DNA of 64,000 bases from LMUY01 sp964247705 (GTDB lineage Bacteria; Pseudomonadota; Alphaproteobacteria; Acetobacterales; Acetobacteraceae). The position numbers and the translations under genes were made by a program. Within the stretch, counting starts at the first letter, position 1, and the number at the start of each line of letters is the position of its first letter. Below, one piece after another: positions 8,473-17,754 of this stretch. Location: positions 1-64,000 of the forward strand of contig CAXTVQ010000010.1 in the NCBI GenBank assembly GCA_964247705.1, in the 5' to 3' direction. The notes under the pieces are model-generated. The model was not told the origin of the DNA. It did not search any database and worked only from the letters and a program-made list of their open reading frames with translations.

Positions 8473-10119
8473 TCAGACCGTCTCCCGCACCCGCGCCGGC
8501 GCGAACTCAAACCCGCGGTAACCGTCCGCCACGACGTCCTCACACAGGGCGCGGTAGCGGGCCATGCCGCCGGCGTACGGCATGAACACGCGCGGCTTGC
8601 CGGGCACGTTGGCGCCGAGATACCAGGAGCTGGACGCTTGCGGCAGCAGCGTGGCCGCCGCCGCCGCGTTCACCGCAGCACCCCACTCCGTCATCGCTGC
8701 CTCCGATGTCTCCACCGTCGCGACGTCCCGGGCCAGCATGTGCGCCAGGCAGTTGGTGATCCACTCCACGTGCTGCTCGATCGCGACCGGCATGTTGGTC
8801 AGCACCGACGGGCTGCCGGGCCCGGTAATGGTGAACAGGTTGGGAAAGCCCGCCACCTGCAGGCCCATATAGCTGCGTGGCCCGGCAGCCCAGCTATCCC
8901 GCAGCGAAACCCCGTCGCGGCCGGTTATGTTGAGGCGCAGCAAGGGCCCGGTCATCGCGTCGAACCCGGTCGCAAAAACCAGCATGTCCAGTTTATATTC
9001 GCCGGCAGCGGTGCGCAGCCCGTCCGGCAGGATGCGCTCGATCGGCGCCGACCGCACATCCACCAGGGTCACGTTCGGCCGGTTGAACGCCTCGAAATAG
9101 CCGCTATCGATCGGCGGGCGCTTGGCCGCATACGGATGGTCGATGTCGGCGAGCAGGGCCGCCGTCGCCGGGTCCTTGATGATGGAGCGGATCTTGTCCT
9201 TCAGGAAAGCGGAGGCGGTGTCGTTTGCCGCCTTGTCCAGCAAGATGTCGCGGAACGTGGCGCGGAACTGCAGGCCGCCCTTCGCCCATGCGGCTTCGTA
9301 GGCTGCCATGCGGTCTTCCGGAGTCAGGTCGAACACCGAGCGGTCCTGGAGGAAGAACGCCATGCCGTTGGTGGTGCTGTGGGTGGTGCGGCGGATCTCC
9401 TCGTAATTGTCGCGCACCCACTGCTTGAATTCGGGCGTCAGCGCAGCGTTGTTCGCCGGCACACTGTAGTTGGCGGTGCGCTGGAACACCGTCAGGTGCG
9501 CGGCGGTCTCGGCGATCACCGGCGTGGCCTGGATCCCGGTCGACCCGGTTCCGATCAGCCCGACCCGCTTGCCGCGGAAGTCCACGCCATCGTGCGGCCA
9601 CTGTCCGGTGTGGTGCCACTCGCCTTGAAAATCCGCCAAGCCCGGAATCGCCGGCAAGTTGGCGGTTGACAGGCAGCCGACCGCGGTGATCAGGAACCGC
9701 GCGCGCCGCACGTCCCCGTTCCCGGTCGTCACCGTCCAGACATTGGCGGCCTCGTCGTAGGCGGCGCCCGTTACCCGGCTGCCGAAGCGGATGCTGCGCC
9801 GCAGATCGAACCGGTCCGCGACGTGGCGCATGTAGCGCATGATCTCGGCCTGGCCGGGATAGCGCTCGGTCCACTCCCAGCTCTCGTACAGCTCCTTCGA
9901 GAAGGTGTAGCTGTAGATGTGGCTCTCGGAATCGCAGCGCGCGCCGGGGTAGCGGTTCCAGAACCAGGTCCCCCCCACGTCGTCGCCAGCCTCGAGCACC
10001 TCCACGTCGAGCCCCAACCGGTCCCTCAGGCACAGCAACTGGTACATGCCGGAGAACCCGGCGCCTACGATCAGCGCGTCCAGCACGCGGGAATTTGGCG
10101 GGATGTGGGTGTCGGGCAT
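8473..10119 (-). CDS. Flavin-containing Baeyer-Villiger-type monooxygenase
   Basis: A 548-residue FAD/NADPH monooxygenase. It has the N-terminal FAD motif GAGFSG (19-24), the GGTWFWNRYPGARCDSES segment, the complete Baeyer-Villiger fingerprint FxGxxxHxxxW as FQGEWHHTGQW (163-173), and the second Rossmann motif GTGSTG (189-194). These enzymes insert oxygen next to a ketone to give esters or lactones. The ATG at 10117-10119 is chosen because the FAD motif follows at the usual distance; the longer frame upstream is intergenic. It is divergent from the cupin gene, sharing a 240-bp intergenic region. The substrate is unknown. Confidence 0.93.
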   Translation of the reverse strand: MPDTHIPPNSRVLDALIVGAGFSGMYQLLCLRDRLGLDVEVLEAGDDVGGTWFWNRYPGARCDSESHIYSYTFSKELYESWEWTERYPGQAEIMRYMRHVADRFDLRRSIRFGSRVTGAAYDEAANVWTVTTGNGDVRRARFLITAVGCLSTANLPAIPGLADFQGEWHHTGQWPHDGVDFRGKRVGLIGTGSTGIQATPVIAETAAHLTVFQRTANYSVPANNAALTPEFKQWVRDNYEEIRRTTHSTTNGMAFFLQDRSVFDLTPEDRMAAYEAAWAKGGLQFRATFRDILLDKAANDTASAFLKDKIRSIIKDPATAALLADIDHPYAAKRPPIDSGYFEAFNRPNVTLVDVRSAPIERILPDGLRTAAGEYKLDMLVFATGFDAMTGPLLRLNITGRDGVSLRDSWAAGPRSYMGLQVAGFPNLFTITGPGSPSVLTNMPVAIEQHVEWITNCLAHMLARDVATVETSEAAMTEWGAAVNAAAAATLLPQASSSWYLGANVPGKPRVFMPYAGGMARYRALCEDVVADGYRGFEFAPARVRETV

Positions 10120-10359
10120 CGCGGTCGCTCCGTTCCTAATCATGGCGTTTGGTCTTGCGAAGGCAGTGTGTCCGCCTTCGGGCCGTCCTGGTTGGGTCAC
10201 CCCTGCCCAACACGGTATCCCGGCAGGTCGTGCGACGGCAACATGGCCATGCTGTGTTGATCCCGCAAACGACGGACGAACGGCCATATCCGGACAGACG
10301 ATGGCGGCAACTATCGATCTATCGCGGCGCTGTGACTGCTGAATATAGGGGTAAGCACG

Positions 10360-10701
10360 ATGGCGGACACAAGCGTCACCAAAGTCGAGGCGTCGAGCGC
10401 ACCGAAGGGTCCGCAAGGCCAGCGCTATTTGGCCAATGGCAAGGCGCTATCCATGCGGCTGTGGGACAGCGAACCGCCGAGCGGCGACCACCCCTCGTCC
10501 CGGCGGGAGTATGAGACGGTCGGCTACGTCATCTCCGGCCGGGCCACGCTGACCCTGGAAGGCCAGACCGTGACGCTGCAGCCCGGCAGTTCCTGGATCG
10601 TGCCCAAAGGCGCCGAACACAGCTACCGGATCGAGGAGACCTTCACCGCCGTGGAAGCGACGCATCCGGCGGCCGAGGTGCACGACCGCGACGCCGTCTA
10701 G
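10360..10701 (+). CDS. Small cupin-domain protein
   Basis: A 113-residue single-domain cupin. The barrel core is visible as YETVGYVISGRATLTLEGQ, then LQPGSSWIVPKGAEHSY. The metal-binding His of the first cupin motif is partly replaced (HPSSRREYE), so metal binding is uncertain; the second motif keeps a His (GAEHSY). AGGGG lies upstream of the ATG. The stop is 8 bases before the next gene, with which it is probably co-transcribed. Function unknown. Confidence 0.8.
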   Translation: MADTSVTKVEASSAPKGPQGQRYLANGKALSMRLWDSEPPSGDHPSSRREYETVGYVISGRATLTLEGQTVTLQPGSSWIVPKGAEHSYRIEETFTAVEATHPAAEVHDRDAV

Positions 10702-10708
10702 GCGCTGC

Positions 10709-11278
10709 ATGCCGCCACCGGCACTCGCCTTCGTCGAACACAGCCTCTCGGTGCTCGAGCGGTCGGTGAACAACCACGACGGCGACCTGCGCAACGTGCA
10801 GCTCGCGACGGTGTCGCCGGAAGGACGGCCCAACGTGAGGACGCTCGTCCTGCGCGGCTTCGACCGCTCGTCGGCCTGCGCGGAGATGCACACCGACGCG
10901 CGCGCAGCCAAGGTGCGCGACATGGCCCATTGCAGCCATGTCACCCTGCTGGCGTGGTCCGCCAGCGATCACCTGCAAATACGCCTCGCCGGCACGGCCG
11001 AGCTGCACCGGGCGGATGACATTGCCCGTGCGCGCTGGGACAAGCTGTCGCCCGCCGCGCGAAAGCCGTACGGTCTGCTCGCCGAAGCAGGCAGCCCGAT
11101 CGAAGATCCTGGGACGCAATCCCACTTGCCGCCCGAAAGCCAGTTCGGGCAATTCGTCGTCGTCATGGTGTCGTTGACCAGCCTCGACATCCTCCTTCTG
11201 GGCCCGGAGGGTAGCCAGACCCGAGCCTCCGGGCGTTTCACGGCTGCCGGGATCACGGCCGGGTGGATCGGCGCGTAG
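10709..11278 (+). CDS. Pyridoxamine 5'-phosphate oxidase family (Alr4036-type) FMN-binding protein
   Basis: A 189-residue split-barrel flavin protein. The N-terminal VQLATVSPEGRPNVRTLVLRGF followed by FDRSSACAEMHTDARAAKVRD, and later LLAWSASDHLQIRLAGTAEL, match the Alr4036 branch of pyridoxamine-phosphate-oxidase-like proteins, which bind FMN and often lack proven PNPOx activity. The protein ends in a degenerate form of the usual C-terminal segment. It follows the cupin by 7 bases. A redox role in the cytoplasm is inferred. Confidence 0.82.
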   Translation: MPPPALAFVEHSLSVLERSVNNHDGDLRNVQLATVSPEGRPNVRTLVLRGFDRSSACAEMHTDARAAKVRDMAHCSHVTLLAWSASDHLQIRLAGTAELHRADDIARARWDKLSPAARKPYGLLAEAGSPIEDPGTQSHLPPESQFGQFVVVMVSLTSLDILLLGPEGSQTRASGRFTAAGITAGWIGA

Positions 11279-11282
11279 GTGA

Positions 11283-12875
11283 TCAGGCCGGGCGCACGTT
11301 CCAGAACAGCGGCAATCCCTTCAGCACCCCGGTGATCGACGTGCGATACGCCGTCGGCTGATAGAATAGCCCGAGCGGCACGTAGGGCACGTCGATGAAC
11401 GCCTGCTGCTGCATCTCCACGCCGATCTGCCGCTGCGCCGCCTCATCCGGTGCGTCGAACCACTGGTTGCGCAGCGCCTCGAGCCGCGGGCTGGTGGACC
11501 AGCCGAACGTCGCCTTGTCGCCACTGCCGCGTAGGAAGTTGTGCGCCGACGGGTTGAGCTGCGTGACGCCGGCGGAGTAGGTACAGAACACGTTGTAGCC
11601 GCCTTTGTCGGGCGGGTTGCGGTTGCCCATGCGCGTCAGCATGGAGCCCCAATCCATTACCTGGTCGTCGAGGTTCATGCCGAGCTTGCGGAACATGTCG
11701 GCCGCCACCTCGCTCAGCGCGTTGATGGCCGGGAAGTCCGACGCGCCCATCAGCAGCACTTTCTCCCCTTTGTAGCCGGCATCCGCGAGCGCCTTGCGGG
11801 AGGCCTCGATGCTTGTCGTCCCGGCAAGTGCCGCCATGCCGGTGTCGTTGGCCATGACGCCGCCGGGGGCGAAGAAGCCGATGTGGTCCCGCCAGTTGGC
11901 ACGGTCGTCGCCCGCCACGGCGGACATGTAATCCGACTGCCGGACGGCGCTCAACACCGCACGCCGGATGGCCGGATTGTCGAACGGCGGCAGCGTGTGG
12001 TTGAAGCGCAGGTCGCCGATATTGCCGTACGGATCCAGCACGTCGACCGTGAGGTTCGGGTCGGCCCGCAGCTTCGGCAGCAGGTCGAAGATCGGCTGGT
12101 CCCACCAATCCACCTCGCCCTGCTGCAACGCCCCTGCAGCGGTCGACGCGTCCGGGATCACCCGCCACTCGAGCCGGTCGAAATGCGCGATCTTCGGCCC
12201 GGCCAGCAGGCTCGGCGTGCCATCGCTGCGCGGCACGTAGCCGGCAAACTTCTCGTACACCAGCACCGCGCCGGGCACGTGCTGATCCGCCCGGAAACGG
12301 AACGGACCGCTGCCGACGATCTCCTTGACCGGCAGCGCGCTGTCACCGCTCGCCAGCCGCTCGGGCATGATGAAGGCGACGATGGCGCCGACCTTCCCGA
12401 GTGCCTCCGGCAACATCGGAAACCGGTGTTTCAACCGCCAGCGCACCGTCTTGTCGTCCGCGGCCGCAAGCTCGTCGGTGACGGCGAACAGCGACGCGCC
12501 GAACGCATCGCGTGACCCCCAGCGGCGCAGGCTGGCGACCACATCGCGCGCGAGCACCGGTTGGTCGTCGTGGAAGCGCAGTCCGTCGCGCAGGGTCATG
12601 ATCCACAGCTTGCCGTCGTCCTCGACCGTGTGGCCGGCCAGCATCTGCGGCTGCGTCTTGCCCGCCAGGTCGACGCCGTACAGCGTGTCGAACACCACGA
12701 AGCCGTGGTTGCGGTTGACCAGCCCGGTCGTGATGGTCGGATCCAGGATCGCCACATCCGCCTGCGGCACGAAGCGCAGCGGCCTGGTGGCCTGGGCGCG
12801 TGCGATGTGGGGCCGGGCCAACAATGCCGTGGCGCCGGCGCCGAGGGTGGTTCGCAGGATGGCGCGGCGCTTCAT
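11283..12875 (-). CDS. ABC transporter solute-binding protein, family 5
   Basis: A 530-residue periplasmic binding protein of the dipeptide/oligopeptide/nickel class. It has a twin-arginine-like signal peptide (MKRRAILRTTLGAGATALLA, cleavage after ARA). The standard order follows: QPQMLAGHTVEDDGKLW, TLRDGLRFHDDQPVLARDV, VGSGPFRF, NPAIRRAVLSAV, and a C-terminal lobe ending near NVRPA. The ATG overlaps the stop of the preceding gene (ATGA), so the two are translationally coupled. Both are clear paralogues. No permease or ATPase gene is adjacent. The substrate is unknown. Confidence 0.9.
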   Translation of the reverse strand: MKRRAILRTTLGAGATALLARPHIARAQATRPLRFVPQADVAILDPTITTGLVNRNHGFVVFDTLYGVDLAGKTQPQMLAGHTVEDDGKLWIMTLRDGLRFHDDQPVLARDVVASLRRWGSRDAFGASLFAVTDELAAADDKTVRWRLKHRFPMLPEALGKVGAIVAFIMPERLASGDSALPVKEIVGSGPFRFRADQHVPGAVLVYEKFAGYVPRSDGTPSLLAGPKIAHFDRLEWRVIPDASTAAGALQQGEVDWWDQPIFDLLPKLRADPNLTVDVLDPYGNIGDLRFNHTLPPFDNPAIRRAVLSAVRQSDYMSAVAGDDRANWRDHIGFFAPGGVMANDTGMAALAGTTSIEASRKALADAGYKGEKVLLMGASDFPAINALSEVAADMFRKLGMNLDDQVMDWGSMLTRMGNRNPPDKGGYNVFCTYSAGVTQLNPSAHNFLRGSGDKATFGWSTSPRLEALRNQWFDAPDEAAQRQIGVEMQQQAFIDVPYVPLGLFYQPTAYRTSITGVLKGLPLFWNVRPA

Positions 12876-14443
12876 CGGCTGATGTTCCAGAACAGGGCCA
12901 TGCCGGTGAGCATGCCTTGCAGGCCGGCGCGGTACGCGGTGACGCCGATGGTCTGGCCGAGCGGGATGTAGGGCAGGTTCTGGAACGCCAGCCCCTGCAT
13001 CTGGCGGGCCACGGCTTGCTGGCCGGGCAGGTCGGTGGTCTGCAGCCACTTGTTACGCAGTGCTTCCATCGCCGGGTCGTTCGGCCAGCCCGGGGCGCCA
13101 TCGCGGCCGTTGCCGCGCAGGAACGCGTTGACCGCCGGGTCGGCCTGGTCGGGGCCGGCCCAGTTGGTGTGGAACACGCTCCACCCGCCCTGCGCCACCG
13201 GGTCCATCTTGGCGCGCCGCTGGACCAGCGTTCCCCAATCCATCACCTGGTAATCGACGTTCAGGCCCAGCTTGCCGAACATGTCGTTGGTGATGTCGGC
13301 GAGCGTCTTCGAATACGGCACGTCGCCGGGGCCCATCAGCACGATGCGCTCGCCCTTGTAGCCCGCCTGCTCCACCGCCCGCCGGGCCGCCTCGATGCTG
13401 CGCGGGCCGGTGAGTGCCGACAGCCCCTCGTCATTGGCCATCGGCAATTGCGGGCAGAAGAAACCGACCCCGTCGTTCCACCGGCTATGATCGGTCCCGT
13501 TCATCCCGATCTGGTAATCCGACTGCACGACCGCCGGCAGCAGCGCGCGCCGTAGCGCCGGGTTGTCGAACGGCGGCTGCATCTGGTTGAACCGCATCAC
13601 CGAGATCGAGCCGGTCGGGACCAGAACCCGCAAATTCACGCCGGGGCTGCGCTTCAGCGAGTCGATCAGGTCCGCATTCGGCGTCAGCAACCAATCGATC
13701 TCGCCGGCCTGCAACGCCTGCACCGCGCTGGCGGCTTCCGGCATGATGACCCACTCGACCCGGTCCACCATCACCCGCTTCGGCCCGGCGGTGAACTCGG
13801 GCAGGCCATCGGCGCGGGGCACGTAGGCGGCATTGCGCTCGTACACCGCGCGGGCGCCCGGCACACGTTCGTTCACGACGAAACGGAACGGGCCGCTGCC
13901 GACCGTCTCGGTGATCTGGGTGAAGGCGTCGGTCTTGGCCACCCGTTCCGGCATCATGGCGGGCACGTTGGCGGTGGTCTTGCTCAGCGCGGCCGAGACC
14001 GGAAACGGGCGCTTCAGCCGGATCGTGATGGTCTTGTCGTCCGGCGCCGCGATCTCCTCCGTCGCGGCCATCATCGCCTGTCCGAACGTGTCCCGCTTGG
14101 CCCAGCGCGCGATGCTGGCGGCGCAATCCCGCGCCAGCACGGGCGGGCCATCGTGCCAACGCAACCCGTCCCGCAACGTCAGCCGCCAGGTCAGGCCATC
14201 GGCGTCGACCGTGTGGCCGGCCAGCATCTGCGGCTGCGGGCGGAACTGCGCATCCTGCCCCCACAGCGTATCGTAGATGAGAAACGAGTGCTGGACCGTC
14301 TGCGTCGTCGTCGTCCAGATCGGATCCAGCACCGCCAGATCGGCCTCCGGAACGAAGCGCAAGGTCCGCGCCTCGGCCCCCCTTCCGATGGCGGGTGCTG
14401 CCAGTGCGGCGGCAGAGGCGGCGATGAAGCTGCGGCGTTCCAA
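12872..14443 (-). CDS. ABC transporter solute-binding protein, family 5 (paralogue of its neighbour)
   Basis: About 523 residues. A signal peptide (ERRSFIAASAAALAAPAIGRG) precedes the mature part, which shows LRFVPEADLAVLDP, PQPQMLAGHTVDADGLTW, TLRDGLRWHDGPPVLARDC, TVGSGPFRF and NPALRRALLPAV in canonical family 5 order. The preferred start is the TTG at 14441-14443, which has AAAGG 8 bases upstream and places the RR pair at the right distance; an ATG at 14474-14476 is possible. It is the first of two tandem binding-protein genes without transporter membrane genes, pointing to local duplication. It probably shares a transporter encoded elsewhere. Confidence 0.87.
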   Translation of the reverse strand: MERRSFIAASAAALAAPAIGRGAEARTLRFVPEADLAVLDPIWTTTTQTVQHSFLIYDTLWGQDAQFRPQPQMLAGHTVDADGLTWRLTLRDGLRWHDGPPVLARDCAASIARWAKRDTFGQAMMAATEEIAAPDDKTITIRLKRPFPVSAALSKTTANVPAMMPERVAKTDAFTQITETVGSGPFRFVVNERVPGARAVYERNAAYVPRADGLPEFTAGPKRVMVDRVEWVIMPEAASAVQALQAGEIDWLLTPNADLIDSLKRSPGVNLRVLVPTGSISVMRFNQMQPPFDNPALRRALLPAVVQSDYQIGMNGTDHSRWNDGVGFFCPQLPMANDEGLSALTGPRSIEAARRAVEQAGYKGERIVLMGPGDVPYSKTLADITNDMFGKLGLNVDYQVMDWGTLVQRRAKMDPVAQGGWSVFHTNWAGPDQADPAVNAFLRGNGRDGAPGWPNDPAMEALRNKWLQTTDLPGQQAVARQMQGLAFQNLPYIPLGQTIGVTAYRAGLQGMLTGMALFWNISR

Positions 14444-14646
14444 TGCAAAGACCTTTCTCGGCTGGCGCGCCAGCATGGCAGTCCAGGTCCGCCAGTCAAT
14501 TCGGCCAGGTTCGATGGCTACCGCGGCCACCGCCGCGCCAACGTTGCCGTCGCCGGTCATGGTCTACTGGAACATCGGCAAGAACTAGGGTTCACTGATC
14601 GCGCGCACCGAGCGGTCGATTTCCACCTGCAACGAATGGTAAGTCC

Positions 14647-15624
14647 ATGCCCAACCTGCCGCTCATCCTGACCAGTCCCGACTACCCGCGCGTCATGCCG
14701 CTGGCCGCCGGCCAGATCAAACCCGAGGGCATCGACCTCACCCTCCTGCTCAGCAAAGGCGGCTCCTGGCCCGGACGCGCCGAGATGCTCCGCCGCGCGC
14801 TGCAGGACCCGGATGTCCATGGCGGCGAGCAGTCGATGATGATCCATCTCTCGCGCATCGACAAAAAGGACCGCAGCCACGTCGGCCTGCCGATCTTCCC
14901 CCTGCGCAACTTCACGGCCCGCGACCTCTATGTCCGCCAGGGCGGCAGCGTAGAGGCGGCCGCGGACCTCGCCGGCAAGCGCATCGGCATGTACGGCTGG
15001 GGCAACAGCGGCTCCGTCTGGTACCGCCATTTCCTGCGCTACCTCGGCATCGACCTCAACCAATTGCACTGGTGCATCGGCCCGGTCGACGCCCCGATGG
15101 CCAGCACCAGCACCGCCGTCCTCCCCCCCGGCGTGACGGCGCCCCCCGCCGGCCAATCCCTCGCCCAGATGCTCATCGCCGGCGAGCTCGACGCCGTCTA
15201 CAGCCCGCCGATCCCCAAGGACTTCCATCCCACCAAGGGCCCCATCATTCGCCTGTTCCCCGACTACAAGCCGCTGGAACAGGCGTATTTCCGCACCACC
15301 GGCGCCTACCCCCCGCAACACCTGGTGCTGATCCGCCGCGCGGTTTGGGAGCAGAACAAGTGGTGCGCCAAAAGCCTCACCGACGCCTACATCGCCTGCG
15401 AGAACCAGTTCACCGCCTCGATGCGCGGCTTCCCCTACTCCACCCCCTGGCAGGAAGCCGAGCTTGCCGAGACCGACGCCCTGATGGGCCGGAACTTCCA
15501 TCCGTACGGCTACGAGAACAACCGCAAGCAGATCGAGCTATTCTGCAACCAGGCCCACGACGTCGGCCTGACGCAACGCCGGGTCACCCCCGAGGAATAC
15601 TTCGAGGAGTACCTCGCCAGTTAG
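14647..15624 (+). CDS. 4,5-dihydroxyphthalate decarboxylase-like protein
   Basis: A 325-residue protein with the periplasmic-binding-protein fold seen in Pht5-like decarboxylases and NMT1-type proteins. The start LPLILTSPDYPRVMPLAAGQ followed by IKPEGIDLTLL is typical of that group. It continues with LAGKRIGMYGWGNSGSVWYR, LIAGELDAVYSPPIPKDF and a C-terminal NFHPYGYENNRKQIELF. It has no signal peptide, which favours a cytoplasmic enzyme over a transport protein. It is divergent from the tandem binding proteins and convergent with the LysR gene. Decarboxylase activity is inferred from family. Confidence 0.75.
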   Translation: MPNLPLILTSPDYPRVMPLAAGQIKPEGIDLTLLLSKGGSWPGRAEMLRRALQDPDVHGGEQSMMIHLSRIDKKDRSHVGLPIFPLRNFTARDLYVRQGGSVEAAADLAGKRIGMYGWGNSGSVWYRHFLRYLGIDLNQLHWCIGPVDAPMASTSTAVLPPGVTAPPAGQSLAQMLIAGELDAVYSPPIPKDFHPTKGPIIRLFPDYKPLEQAYFRTTGAYPPQHLVLIRRAVWEQNKWCAKSLTDAYIACENQFTASMRGFPYSTPWQEAELAETDALMGRNFHPYGYENNRKQIELFCNQAHDVGLTQRRVTPEEYFEEYLAS

Positions 15625-15645
15625 GCGGCGCGACATCGTCGGCAT

Positions 15646-16557
15646 CTAGAACTTCAGGGCCTCCTGAAGCATCACGGCCGACATCGCCCGCGTGTGCTTG
15701 ATGAAGTCGTCGACAAGCCGTGCGTTGCGGCTTGCGTGATCGTGCGACAGCAGGAAGCCGAGCGTCGTCTGCGGTTCGAACGGGCGGACCACGATGCGCG
15801 TGAAGTCGGCCACCATCAGCGGGTGCAGCAGGGACACGCCCGTGCCGGACGCGACGAACGCGCAGACCGTGGGCGCGATATTCGCGACGAGTGCCACGTT
15901 CGGAACGACGCCGTGTGCGCTCAGGATGCCGTCGATCTGATGCCCGATATCGGTCTCCGGACCGAACGCCACGAATGGAAGGTCGGCGAAGTCGGCCGGA
16001 ACGACGACCCGGCGCGCCGCGAGTGGATGCCCAAGCGGCATGATGCAGACCAGCGCGTGTTCCCCCAGCATCTCGGACTCGACGAAGGGGCTTTGCATGC
16101 GGGCGCTGAGCAATCCCACGTCGAGCCGGCGCCCGACCAGCGACTCCATGATCCATTCCGAGTTGCGGGCCTCGACGTAGCAATACGTGCCCGGATGCGC
16201 CTGCAGGAACGCGCCCACGACGCGCTGCACGAACGCGCCGGAAAGTCCCGGCATCACGCCGATCAGCAGCCGTCCCTGCGCCTGCCGGTGCAACGCGTCC
16301 ACCGCGTTCTCGACCTGCTGCACCCCACTGAAGATCCGGTCGATCTCGGCGTAGAGCTGCATGCCCTGCTCGGTCGGAGCGAGCCGGCCCTTCACGCGGT
16401 CGAACAAGCGCAACTCGCAATCCGCCTCGAGCTGGGCCAGCGATTTGCTCATCGCCGGCTGCGAGACGTTCAGCGCGGCGGCTGCGGAGCTGACGGTGCC
16501 GTGCTCGATGACGGCTTTGAACACCTCGATCTGCCGCAGGTTGACCCGCCTCCGCAT
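15646..16557 (-). CDS. LysR-family transcriptional regulator
   Basis: A 303-residue regulator. The N-terminal winged helix is clear (NLRQIEVFKAVIEHGTVSSA, then ALNVSQPAMSKSLAQLE, FDRVKGRLAPTEQG), followed by a linker helix and a two-lobed effector domain (GVMPGLSGAFVQRVVGAF; VSLLHPLMVADF). It lies head-to-head with the opine-dehydrogenase-like gene and its transporter operon, 111 bases apart, so it is the obvious candidate regulator of that operon. The effector is unknown. Confidence 0.92.
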   Translation of the reverse strand: MRRRVNLRQIEVFKAVIEHGTVSSAAAALNVSQPAMSKSLAQLEADCELRLFDRVKGRLAPTEQGMQLYAEIDRIFSGVQQVENAVDALHRQAQGRLLIGVMPGLSGAFVQRVVGAFLQAHPGTYCYVEARNSEWIMESLVGRRLDVGLLSARMQSPFVESEMLGEHALVCIMPLGHPLAARRVVVPADFADLPFVAFGPETDIGHQIDGILSAHGVVPNVALVANIAPTVCAFVASGTGVSLLHPLMVADFTRIVVRPFEPQTTLGFLLSHDHASRNARLVDDFIKHTRAMSAVMLQEALKF

Positions 16558-16668
16558 CCATAACTCTCCAGAATAGCTGACGCCGAAACCGGTCTTTGAC
16601 GGTTATGTTCCTTGCAGATAGCGTTTTTCGGCCATGACAGATATCCGCACCATCGACGTGATCACGGC

Positions 16669-17754
16669 ATGACGGTCGAGCGCAGCATGCGCGTCGCGGT
16701 CTTGGGCATGGGGCCCGTCGGGTTAGGCAGCGCGGCGCTGTTGACATTACGCGGACACCAGCCGGCCCTTTGGTCCCCAACGTCCAGCGCCACCAAACCA
16801 ACCGAACTCGCGGCCGAAGGAGCGTTGCGGCTATCCGTCCCGCTGACCTCGGCTGAGAGTTGTGCCGCGGCGGTGGCGGGGGCGGACGCCGTCCTGGTCG
16901 CGGCGCCGGCCACGGCGTACCGCATCGTGCTGGACCAGTTGGCGCCCGCTCTTCAGCCCGGGCAGCCTGTGCTGATCAGCGGCCACCTGTCGTTCGGGGC
17001 CTTGTACCTGGCGAGACTTCTGGCCGCGCGCGGGGTCACGGTCCCGATCGTCGCATGGGGCACCACCGTCGTCAGCGGCCGCCGTACGGCGCCGGGCTGC
17101 GTCCGGGTCTCGAGCATCCGGACCGAGGTGGACGTCGCCACCCTGGCGGCCACGGATGCCGAGCCGATGCTGGCGCTGTGCCGCTTCCTGTTCGGTGACC
17201 GGTTCCGCGCCCGTGCCGGGCTGCTGGCGGTGGCGCTCAGCAACGTCAACCCGCAGAACCACCTCGCCATCGCGCTGTGCAACTTCACCCGGATGGAACG
17301 CGGCGAGACCTGGTTCCAGAACACCAACATCACCGACTCCGTAGGCCGGCTGATGGAAGCCCTGGATGCCGAGCGCCTGGCCATCGCGGAGGCATTCGGC
17401 GTGGCTGTCCGCACCTTGCGGCAGCATTTCCACCTGTCGTTCCACGCCCCGGAGGCGCCGATGGGTGAGATGGCACGGTTCCTGGCCGCCTCGGGCAACG
17501 ATCCCACCGCCCCCGCCAGCCTCGACACGCGCTACGTGCTGGAGGACGCACCGTTCGGCCTGTACCCGACCGTGCTGCTGGGCCGCATGTGCGGGCGCCC
17601 GGCCCTGCTGCATGAAGCCGGCCTCCTGACCCTATCGGCGCTGTATGGCCGCGATCTTGCAAAAGATAACGACGTAGTACCGGCGCTGGGCCTTACGGAT
17701 ATGTCCGTCGGCGACCTGCAGCGCTTGGCAGGCGAGAGGAATGCTACCCCATGA
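16669..17754 (+). CDS. NAD/NADP octopine/nopaline dehydrogenase family protein
   Basis: A 361-residue Rossmann enzyme. GMGPVG (13-18) is the nucleotide-binding loop. ALSNVNPQNHLAIALCN and TRYVLEDAPFGLYP are the two conserved blocks of the opine dehydrogenase domain, which reversibly couples an amino acid and a 2-oxo acid. The ATG at 16669 is preferred over an in-frame TTG further upstream; ATG 16687 is also possible. It begins an apparent operon: the permease start overlaps its end by 14 bases. Together with a peptide-type transporter this suggests catabolism of an opine-like N-(carboxyalkyl) amino acid, which is inference. Confidence 0.82.
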   Translation: MTVERSMRVAVLGMGPVGLGSAALLTLRGHQPALWSPTSSATKPTELAAEGALRLSVPLTSAESCAAAVAGADAVLVAAPATAYRIVLDQLAPALQPGQPVLISGHLSFGALYLARLLAARGVTVPIVAWGTTVVSGRRTAPGCVRVSSIRTEVDVATLAATDAEPMLALCRFLFGDRFRARAGLLAVALSNVNPQNHLAIALCNFTRMERGETWFQNTNITDSVGRLMEALDAERLAIAEAFGVAVRTLRQHFHLSFHAPEAPMGEMARFLAASGNDPTAPASLDTRYVLEDAPFGLYPTVLLGRMCGRPALLHEAGLLTLSALYGRDLAKDNDVVPALGLTDMSVGDLQRLAGERNATP

